From NCBI GenBank assembly GCA_028691625.1, contig JAQUYZ010000126.1, positions 1-5,954 of the forward strand: 5,954 nucleotides of DNA, written 5' to 3'. The notes beneath the pieces were generated by a model, which made no database searches, was not told the origin of the DNA, and worked only from the letters and a program-made list of their open reading frames with translations. How positions within the stretch are numbered: position 1 is the first letter of the stretch; the number at the start of each line of letters is the position of its first letter. Shown here piece by piece: positions 1-4,656 of the stretch. The stretch comes from Eubacteriales bacterium (GTDB lineage Bacteria > Bacillota > Clostridia > Peptostreptococcales > Anaerovoracaceae). Position numbers and translations under genes: made by a program.

Positions 1-1
1 T

Positions 2-583
2 TTACGCAAAATAAACATGAAACTTTAGTTTAAGGATCCCGTCTTCGCTGCTGACATAACTGATGTTCAGCGTGGGTGGGATTTTTTTTGCGAATTCCGG
101 CATATCCAGATCAATTGTGATGGTGTCCTGCTCAACCCGGATGAAATCCAGCCTCATAATTTCTGTAGCGGTTTGGAGATAGCTGCCCTTCAAACCTGCT
201 GCCTTGACTGCCATGTTTTGCATAAAATTGCCCGCCGATTTTACATCCTCGCGGTAGGAAAGCTTGATTTTATGAGTATTCCCGGAAAAATCCAGCCGTG
301 TGATATTCAGCATATATTTTGCCTTCAGTCTGCCAAGCTGCTTTGCCTGGACATCCAGATCCACAAAGATAGCATCTTGAAGAAAATGAAGCGCATAATC
401 GTTCAGATAATCACCTGCCTTATCCATGATCAGCATTTTGATGTCACGGCTAATCATATCCTCCGGAATAGCCAATATGCCTCTTTCAATATCGTCCGGC
501 TTGAAATTATCAAGCAGAGAGACAACAACATCTTTGTTTCTAAGCAGAAGGGCAAGTAAGCTTTTCAAGCCCGCATCAGTCAT
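2..583 (-). CDS. Hypothetical protein, 193 aa, divergent from speD
   Basis: I do not recognise this protein. The frame is complete, from an ATG to a TAA at the window edge. The start is supported by AGAGGTG seven bases upstream. The first 75 or so residues look mainly helical: a Leu-rich stretch (residues 8-14) is followed by charged amphipathic segments. The rest alternates hydrophobic and polar residues in a way that suggests beta strands, for example around 'ITIDLDMPEF' and the closing 'LKLKFHVYF'. There is no signal peptide, no long membrane segment, and no cysteine or obvious metal or nucleotide motif, so a cytoplasmic or peripheral protein is more likely than an enzyme with a classic active site. 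The strand-rich C-terminal half vaguely recalls lipid-binding sheet proteins, but I would not name a family. It is transcribed away from speD, so its position says little about function. That it is a real gene is well supported; its role is unknown. Confidence 0.8.
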   Translation of the reverse strand: MTDAGLKSLLALLLRNKDVVVSLLDNFKPDDIERGILAIPEDMISRDIKMLIMDKAGDYLNDYALHFLQDAIFVDLDVQAKQLGRLKAKYMLNITRLDFSGNTHKIKLSYREDVKSAGNFMQNMAVKAAGLKGSYLQTATEIMRLDFIRVEQDTITIDLDMPEFAKKIPPTLNISYVSSEDGILKLKFHVYFA

Positions 584-590
584 AATGGAT

Positions 591-597
591 CACCTCT
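591..597 (-). promoter_or_regulatory. Ribosome binding site of the divergent hypothetical gene
   Basis: Read on the minus strand this is AGAGGTG, seven bases before the ATG at 583. It is a strong Shine-Dalgarno match. It is the main evidence that this frame is translated, since the product is not recognised. Confidence 0.75.
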
Positions 598-636
598 TCA
601 TTCTATTGGCGTAAAGCCGTTAAATAATCTGCGTAT

Positions 637-645
637 ATTATACCA
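637..645 (-). promoter_or_regulatory. Probable extended -10 promoter for the divergent hypothetical gene
   Basis: On the minus strand the sequence reads TGGTATAAT, a perfect TATAAT box with the TGn extension of extended -10 promoters. It lies about 54 bases upstream of the start codon. No good -35 hexamer sits 17 bases further upstream, which is common when the extended -10 is present. The call rests on sequence match only. Confidence 0.5.
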
Positions 646-719
646 CAATTAACAAATCATTAATCCTGAGAGGTGAAAGAACAGAAAAAATCTGGATGAA
701 AAATCTTGGGACAAGTCCA

Positions 720-755
720 TTGCATTTTTTGATGACAGATGGTACAATGTATAAT
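720..755 (+). promoter_or_regulatory. Probable promoter region of speD-speE
   Basis: Two overlapping sigma-A arrangements are visible. One is TTGCAT (720-725), 17 bases, then TACAAT (743-748). The other is TTGATG (729-734), 15 bases, then a perfect TATAAT (750-755). Either would start transcription roughly 40-50 bases before speD. A short inverted repeat, AATTG-TT-CAATT (753-764), overlaps the second -10 box and the expected start site, and GGAC-AA-GTCC (709-718) lies just upstream. Whether either repeat binds a regulator is unknown. I see no known riboswitch in the short leader. Confidence 0.45.
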
Positions 756-785
756 TGTTCAATTGCGATAAGAATATTCAGATAG

Positions 786-790
786 AAAGG
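786..790 (+). promoter_or_regulatory. Candidate ribosome binding site near the speD start
   Basis: AAAGG lies 16 bases before the TTG start of speD, too far for normal use, but only 8 bases before an out-of-frame ATG at 799. The only purine cluster closer to the TTG is GTGGGA (794-798 region), a weak match. This mismatch is why the speD start deserves checking. Confidence 0.4.
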
Positions 791-806
791 TTGTGGGAAT
801 GTCAAA

Positions 807-1586
807 TTGGAAAAATTACAATTATATGGCTTTAATAATTTAACAAAGACATTGAGCTTTAACATGTATGACATCTGCTATACCAAGACCGTTGAGGACC
901 GCCGGGCATATATCGAGTATATTGATGAGCAGTACAATGCTGCAAAGCTGACAGAGATTTTAAGAAATGTTACGGAAATCATCGGCGCGAAAATTTTGAA
1001 TATAGCGGTGCAGGATTATGACCCCCAGGGAGCAAGCGTAACCATCCTGATTTGTGAGGGAAGCGCACCGCCGGAATCAGAAGTACAGGTTGATAATCCT
1101 TCTGTTGTTGCTCATTTAGATAAAAGTCACATCACCGTGCACACCTATCCCGAATATCATCCCGACGGAGGCGTATGCACATTCCGGGCGGATATTGATG
1201 TATCCACCTGCGGCGAGATTTCACCTCTGATGGCATTAAACTACTTGATTGAAAGCTTTGCAGCTGACATGATGACGATGGACTACCGCGTAAGGGGCTT
1301 TACCAGAGATATCACAGGAAAAAAGATGTTCATCGATCACAAACTCAACTCGATCCAGAATTACATCGGCCAGGATCTGATTGATCAGTACTTTATGATC
1401 GACGTCAATGTATTTCAGGAAAACATCTTCCATACCAAGTGCAAGCTGAAAAGCTTCGACCTGGACAATTACTTTTTTAATTTCTCAGTGGATGATATTT
1501 CCACGGATGAGATCAACCGGATCACAGCCAAATTAAGAAAAGAAATGGATGAAGTATTTTACGGCAAGAATATGCCGGATAAATAA
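807..1586 (+). CDS. speD: S-adenosylmethionine decarboxylase proenzyme, E. coli type
   Basis: This enzyme decarboxylates S-adenosylmethionine to give the aminopropyl donor for spermidine synthesis. It acts in the cytoplasm. The 259 residues match the length of E. coli SpeD (264) and begin with the family's hallmark '[13 protein letters not shown]' segment. The proenzyme cleaves itself at Lys106-Ser107 in '[10 protein letters not shown]', and Ser107 becomes the pyruvoyl cofactor. His112 and Cys135 (in 'VSTCGEISP') match the E. coli processing and catalytic residues His117 and Cys140. Later conserved blocks are '[11 protein letters not shown]', 'NSIQNY' and '[13 protein letters not shown]'. The start is TTG at 807, aligning with Met1 of E. 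coli SpeD. An in-frame TAG at 783 leaves no longer start, and the next in-frame ATG at 864 would remove conserved residues. speE follows after 14 bases, so the two form an operon. The identity is secure; the exact start is less so, because an out-of-frame ATG at 799 has the better-placed ribosome binding site. Confidence 0.97.
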   Translation: MEKLQLYGFNNLTKTLSFNMYDICYTKTVEDRRAYIEYIDEQYNAAKLTEILRNVTEIIGAKILNIAVQDYDPQGASVTILICEGSAPPESEVQVDNPSVVAHLDKSHITVHTYPEYHPDGGVCTFRADIDVSTCGEISPLMALNYLIESFAADMMTMDYRVRGFTRDITGKKMFIDHKLNSIQNYIGQDLIDQYFMIDVNVFQENIFHTKCKLKSFDLDNYFFNFSVDDISTDEINRITAKLRKEMDEVFYGKNMPDK

Positions 1587-1587
1587 C

Positions 1588-1595
1588 AGGAGGTG
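1588..1595 (+). promoter_or_regulatory. Ribosome binding site of speE
   Basis: AGGAGGTG lies five bases before the ATG at 1601, a near-perfect complement to the 16S rRNA tail. It begins one base after the speD stop codon. This suggests efficient translation of speE, in contrast to the weak site at speD. Confidence 0.85.
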
Positions 1596-1600
1596 CTTTA

Positions 1601-2479
1601 ATGCTAATTAAAAACAATGATTTGTGGTTTTCAGAATATTATATGGATGACGATGTAAAGCTTTCTCTGAAAGTCAGCGAGATCCTACATGTGGAGCAGA
1701 CTCCCTTTCAGAAGCTTGAAATGTTCCGCAATGAAACCTTCGGTGTATTCATGGTTCTCGACGGGTATACCCAGGTAACGGAAAAGGATGAGTTTGTCTA
1801 TCACGACATGATTTGCCATCCGGCCATGTGCGTCAATCCAGACATCAAGAACGTACTGATCATCGGAGCGGGTGACGGCGGCACGGCAAGAGAAATAGCA
1901 AGATACAAAACGATTGAAAAGATCGATATGGTTGAAATTGATGAGGCTGTCGTCCGGGCTTGTCAGAAATATATGCCGTCCACTTCATCCGTATTTACCA
2001 GTGAACCCAGATTGAACCTGATGTTCGATGACGGGCTGAAATTTGTGAAGGAAGCACCGACCGGTGCTTACGATCTGATTCTGGTGGACTCCACAGATCC
2101 TGCAGGACCGGGGGAAGGTCTTTTCACAGTCGGATTTTATCAGGACTGCTACAGAGTTCTAAGCGATAAGGGAATCCTGATCAACCAGCATGAGGGAGCT
2201 TTCTATGAGGGCGACATCGAAGAGATGAAAAAGGCCCATGCAAAGATTAAGAAAACCTTCCCGATCGCGAAGGTATTTGGCTATAATATGCCGACCTATG
2301 CATCTGGGTACTGGTATTTTGGATTTGCATCCAAGTCCTTTGATCCGATCAACGATATGAAGCCTGAAATCTGGAAGCAGTTCGGCCTGAAGACAAGGTA
2401 TTACAATACAGAGCTGCACTATGGAGCGTTTGCTCTGCCGAATTACGTGCAAGATATTCTGGCATCTGTGGAAGTATAA
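1601..2479 (+). CDS. speE: Spermidine synthase (polyamine aminopropyltransferase)
   Basis: The enzyme transfers the aminopropyl group from decarboxylated S-adenosylmethionine to putrescine, giving spermidine and methylthioadenosine. At 292 residues it is the usual bacterial SpeE length. An N-terminal strand domain carries 'FGVFMVLDG' and 'DEFVYHDM'. A Rossmann methyltransferase-like fold follows with 'GAGDGG' (89-94), a variant of the usual GGGDGG. Glu112 in 'VEID' should bind the donor ribose and 'DDG' (143-145) the adenine. Asp163 and Asp166 in 'DSTDPAGP' are the catalytic and amine-binding acidic residues. 'NQHEGAFY' (195-202) and 'PTYASGYW' (231-238) correspond to the acceptor-side Gln-x-Glu and Pro-Thr-Tyr segments. 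The C-terminal 'TRYYN...HYGAFALPNYVQD' is typical. It is co-transcribed with speD and followed by a terminator. Putrescine is the likely acceptor by family and by pairing with SpeD, but other diamines cannot be excluded from sequence alone. Confidence 0.96.
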   Translation: MLIKNNDLWFSEYYMDDDVKLSLKVSEILHVEQTPFQKLEMFRNETFGVFMVLDGYTQVTEKDEFVYHDMICHPAMCVNPDIKNVLIIGAGDGGTAREIARYKTIEKIDMVEIDEAVVRACQKYMPSTSSVFTSEPRLNLMFDDGLKFVKEAPTGAYDLILVDSTDPAGPGEGLFTVGFYQDCYRVLSDKGILINQHEGAFYEGDIEEMKKAHAKIKKTFPIAKVFGYNMPTYASGYWYFGFASKSFDPINDMKPEIWKQFGLKTRYYNTELHYGAFALPNYVQDILASVEV

Positions 2480-2500
2480 TAAAAGTATGAAGCTCATGAG

Positions 2501-2531
2501 AAACCGGGTAATCCCCGGTTTTTCTCTTTTT
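2501..2531 (+). terminator. Rho-independent terminator of the speD-speE operon
   Basis: A perfect 8-bp stem, AAACCGGG (2501-2508) with CCCGGTTT (2514-2521), closes a five-base loop and is followed by a T-rich run, TTCTCTTTTT. The flanking GAG and CTC can extend the stem if two bases bulge. It begins 21 bases after the speE stop and separates the polyamine operon from the molybdenum cofactor operon. Confidence 0.9.
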
Positions 2532-2545
2532 GCGGTCCGGATGAA

Positions 2546-2575
2546 TTGACGGAAGGGGATGCGAAATGTTAAAAT
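2546..2575 (+). promoter_or_regulatory. Sigma-A promoter of the moaA-moaC-MOSC operon
   Basis: TTGACG (2546-2551, five of six matches to the -35 consensus) and TAAAAT (2570-2575, five of six to the -10) are 18 bases apart. The expected transcription start is near 2582. That leaves a leader of about 20 bases if moaA starts at 2603, or about 70 if it starts at 2651. It lies directly after the terminator of the previous operon. The leader is too short for the known molybdenum cofactor riboswitch, and none is visible. Confidence 0.65.
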
Positions 2576-2650
2576 GATTTGATACAGGTAAATCACTGAG
2601 ATATGTCTGAAATCGATCTTATTAGAAATCGGACAAGTATGGGGGAAGCG

Positions 2651-3610
2651 ATGAAGGATAGTTTTGGCAGAGAAATCAGCTATATGAGAATATCCGTAAC
2701 AGACCGGTGCAACCTGCGATGCAGGTATTGCATGCCGGAAGAAGGCATTGAAAATCTGGGGCATGATAAAATATTGTCCTTTGAAAATATAGAAAGGATC
2801 GTAAAAGCTGCTGTAGCGCTGGGGATCAAAAAGTATCGGCTTACCGGCGGCGAGCCTTTGGCACGAAAAGGGATTGTGCACCTCGTTGAGAGCCTGGCAA
2901 AGATAGACGGCGTGGAGGAGTTGGCCATGACGACAAACGGAACCTTGCTGGCAGATCAAGCCGAGGCCTTGAAAAAGGCAGGCTTGCATAGAGTCAACAT
3001 CAGCGTTGACTCCCTGAAATACGATAAATATGAAGAGATCACCCGGGGAGGCGACCTTGACGCAGCCTTTGCAGGTGTCAATGCGGCACTGAGGGTCGGA
3101 CTGAAGCCCCTGAAGCTGAATGTAGTCGCTATGGCAGGCTTCAATGACGATGAGATTCTTGATTTTATTCAGCTTACCATCAATCATCCCATTAATATCC
3201 GCTTTATCGAGCTGATGCCGATCGGCCAGGCTGAAAAAAACTGTGAGTATCGCTATCTGTCCAGCGAAGAAATAAAAAGTAAACTGCCCGGATTGATCCC
3301 CCTGAACAAACAGGAGGGGGTTGCGGAAATTTATAAATACCCGGAGGCATTGGGCAATATCGGATTTATCAGCCCCATGAGCAACCAATTCTGCGGCAGC
3401 TGCGACAAGATCCGGCTGACTGCAGATGGAAAGCTAAAACCATGCCTGCATACGGATGAAGAAATCGATTTAGGGGAAATATTAAATAAGAACGATGATG
3501 TGCTGTTAAAGGAAACAATTAGAAATGCCATACTGCGTAAAGGGGAAAAGCACCACCTCAACGATGGAGCGAAGCCGGTGGATCGTGGCATGAGCCAGAT
3601 CGGAGGGTGA
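2651..3610 (+). CDS. moaA: GTP 3',8-cyclase (molybdenum cofactor biosynthesis protein A)
   Basis: MoaA is a radical SAM enzyme that converts GTP to 3',8-cyclo-7,8-dihydro-GTP, the first step of molybdopterin synthesis. From the chosen start it has 319 residues. The N-terminal cluster motif is Cys20-x3-Cys24-x2-Cys27 in 'DRCNLRCRYC', followed by 'TGGEPL' (65-70), which binds the SAM methionine part. The second 4Fe-4S cluster, which holds GTP, uses Cys248, Cys251 and Cys265 ('FCGSC' to 'KPCL'). The chain ends in the family's Gly-Gly tail ('SQIGG'), needed for catalysis. The start at 2651 gives the usual family N-terminus ('MKDSFGREI') and has a G-rich site (2641-2645) five bases upstream. The same frame is open to ATGs at 2603 and 2639. 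The 16 extra residues from 2603 are not typical of MoaA, but that start cannot be excluded. moaC begins one base after the stop, so translation is probably coupled. Confidence 0.96.
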   Translation: MKDSFGREISYMRISVTDRCNLRCRYCMPEEGIENLGHDKILSFENIERIVKAAVALGIKKYRLTGGEPLARKGIVHLVESLAKIDGVEELAMTTNGTLLADQAEALKKAGLHRVNISVDSLKYDKYEEITRGGDLDAAFAGVNAALRVGLKPLKLNVVAMAGFNDDEILDFIQLTINHPINIRFIELMPIGQAEKNCEYRYLSSEEIKSKLPGLIPLNKQEGVAEIYKYPEALGNIGFISPMSNQFCGSCDKIRLTADGKLKPCLHTDEEIDLGEILNKNDDVLLKETIRNAILRKGEKHHLNDGAKPVDRGMSQIGG

Positions 3611-3611
3611 C

Positions 3612-4088
3612 ATGAGTGAGTTAACCCATATTGATAAAAATGGGCGGCCCAGGATGGTGGATGTGGGAGAAAAGGCTGATACCAAAAGGGTTGCCGTCGC
3701 CAAAGGCAGCATCCATATGCAGCCTGAAACGTTGAGACGTATTAAAGCCGGCACCATGGAAAAGGGAAATGTGCTGTCAGTGGCGCAGACTGCCGGAATT
3801 CTGGCTGCGAAAAATACATCATCGGCGATCCCCATGTGTCATAATATCATGATAACGGGTATTGAAATGGATTTTACTCTGGATGAGGAAAATTCAGCAG
3901 TTCATATCGAAGCCTGTGCCGGCACGATCGGCAAAACGGGAATCGAAATGGAATCCCTCCACGCTGTTTCTGTTGCAGCCCTTACGATTTATGATATGTG
4001 TAAGGCCATCGACAGGGGGATGCGGATCACGGATATCAGATTGGTGAAGAAGTCCGGAGGAAAATCCGGTGACTATATAAATAAGTGA
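3612..4088 (+). CDS. moaC: Cyclic pyranopterin monophosphate synthase
   Basis: MoaC rearranges the MoaA product into cyclic pyranopterin monophosphate. It normally works as a hexamer. The 158 residues match the family's length and align with E. coli MoaC without offset: Lys51, His77 (in 'PMCHN'), Asp128 and Lys131 (in 'IYDMCKA') are the known active-site residues and all are present. Other signature blocks are 'MVDV' (15-18), 'GKTGIEME' (107-114), 'AVSVAALTIYDMCKA' and the closing 'KSGGKSGDY'. One small departure is Asn at position 78, after the catalytic His, where E. coli and many others have Pro. GGAGG (3602-3606), inside the last codons of moaA, lies five bases before the ATG. The MOSC gene downstream shares its ribosome binding site with the moaC stop region, so the three genes are almost certainly one transcript. 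Confidence 0.97.
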   Translation: MSELTHIDKNGRPRMVDVGEKADTKRVAVAKGSIHMQPETLRRIKAGTMEKGNVLSVAQTAGILAAKNTSSAIPMCHNIMITGIEMDFTLDEENSAVHIEACAGTIGKTGIEMESLHAVSVAALTIYDMCKAIDRGMRITDIRLVKKSGGKSGDYINK

Positions 4089-4093
4089 GGAGG
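4087..4093 (+). promoter_or_regulatory. Ribosome binding site that fixes the MOSC gene start
   Basis: GAGGAGG overlaps the moaC TGA and lies six bases before the ATG at 4100. A GTG at 4085 is in the same frame, but it overlaps this site and has no site of its own. The ATG at 4100 is therefore the start. Confidence 0.85.
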
Positions 4094-4099
4094 CATTTT

Positions 4100-4528
4100 A
4101 TGGCAAAAGTATTGTCCATCAATACCAGTGATAAAACAGGTGTAATAAAACTTCCGGTGGAGCAGGCAGAGTTTATTGACGGCGGTATTAAGGGAGACGC
4201 TCACTGCGGACTGGATGAGATCCGGCAGGTCAGCCTGCTGGCAGATGAGAGCGTCGACAAGATGAGGGAAATGGGCCTGAATCTCGGAGCAGGCGTATTT
4301 GCGGAAAATATCACAACCCAGGGAATCGAGCTGAAGACGCTGCCGATCGGAACAAAACTGAAAATCGGAGAAACCGTGCAGGAGGTTTCCAAGATCGGAA
4401 AGGAATGCCATCATGGCTGTGCTATCAAGCAGCAGACCGGAACCTGCGTCATGCCGACGGAAGGTATTTTTACGAAGGTACTGCAGGGCGGTATCGTGCG
4501 AACCGGAGACAGCATTGAATTCCTGTAA
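4100..4528 (+). CDS. Stand-alone MOSC domain protein, molybdenum cofactor-linked
   Basis: This 142-residue protein is a single small MOSC domain, named after the C-terminal domain of molybdenum cofactor sulfurase. Visible family features are 'IKGDAH' (30-35), 'QVSLLADES' (43-51), the 'AGVFAENITTQGIEL' region (64-78) where MOSC proteins carry the typical 'G.f.ENi...G', and 'LPIGTKLKIG' (81-90). Cysteines are at 36, 103, 107 and 116. The C-terminal block 'GKECHHGC' to 'CVMPTEGIF' is characteristic of short MOSC proteins found beside moaC in anaerobes. Members of the superfamily bind molybdenum cofactor or carry sulfur on a conserved cysteine, so a role in modifying, carrying or inserting the cofactor is a reasonable inference. 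The reaction is not known from sequence. It is the third gene of the moaA operon, starting 11 bases after the moaC stop. No terminator is visible after it. Confidence 0.9.
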   Translation: MAKVLSINTSDKTGVIKLPVEQAEFIDGGIKGDAHCGLDEIRQVSLLADESVDKMREMGLNLGAGVFAENITTQGIELKTLPIGTKLKIGETVQEVSKIGKECHHGCAIKQQTGTCVMPTEGIFTKVLQGGIVRTGDSIEFL

Positions 4529-4555
4529 TGTGCGAACCCACTCCTGATTATATAT

Positions 4556-4563
4556 TGTATACA
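4556..4563. promoter_or_regulatory. Palindrome TGTATACA, possible operator
   Basis: This perfect 8-bp palindrome, within ATTGTATACATT, lies 15 bases upstream of the -35 element of the carboxyltransferase promoter. GT-N-AC-centred palindromes of this sort are common targets of GntR-family repressors, several of which control organic acid genes. A match this short in AT-rich DNA may be chance, and no regulator gene is in the window. Confidence 0.3.
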
Positions 4564-4577
4564 TTCACAGAATAGTA

Positions 4578-4607
4578 TTGCTTTTACCAATTATACTACT
4601 ATATAAT
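4578..4607 (+). promoter_or_regulatory. Probable promoter of the carboxyltransferase gene
   Basis: A perfect TATAAT (4602-4607) has a weak -35, TTGCTT (4578-4583), 18 bases upstream. The expected start is near 4614, giving a leader of about 43 bases. The -10 box lies inside an inverted repeat, CCAATT (4587-4592) and AATTGG (4617-4622). I see no terminator between the MOSC gene and this promoter, so some read-through from the moaA operon is possible. Confidence 0.55.
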
Positions 4608-4656
4608 ATTAGCTAAAATTGGAATATAAGACATCTGGAAAAATGGAGGAAAATAC

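Noticed and set aside
173..614. Two plus-strand frames of 128 and 62 codons opposite the hypothetical gene.
   Set aside because: The minus-strand frame has a strong ribosome binding site and promoter and a protein-like composition. These frames have neither, and their products are Cys/Ile-rich antisense translations.
638..874. A 78-codon minus-strand frame spanning the speD promoter and the first codons of speD.
   Set aside because: It overlaps conserved speD sequence and both promoter candidates, and its stop falls in the opposite promoter. The composition is that of translated AT-rich intergenic DNA.
2091..2220. Variant SpeE residues (GAGDGG for GGGDGG, YHDM for YHEM, QHEGAFY) as a sign of a new amine specificity.
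   Set aside because: The catalytic Asp pair, the donor-binding Glu and the Gln-x-Glu and Pro-Thr-Tyr segments are all present. The changes are conservative or in positions that vary within spermidine synthases.
2532..2650. A possible molybdenum cofactor riboswitch upstream of moaA.
   Set aside because: The predicted leader is only about 20-70 bases, and I see no set of stems of the kind needed for the known moco RNA motif.
2159..3388. A 409-codon open frame on the minus strand across the end of speE, the terminator and most of moaA.
   Set aside because: It is antisense to two clearly identified genes and runs through a terminator and a promoter. Its translation is rich in Cys, His, Phe and Gln with no recognisable domain, as expected for the complement of coding DNA.
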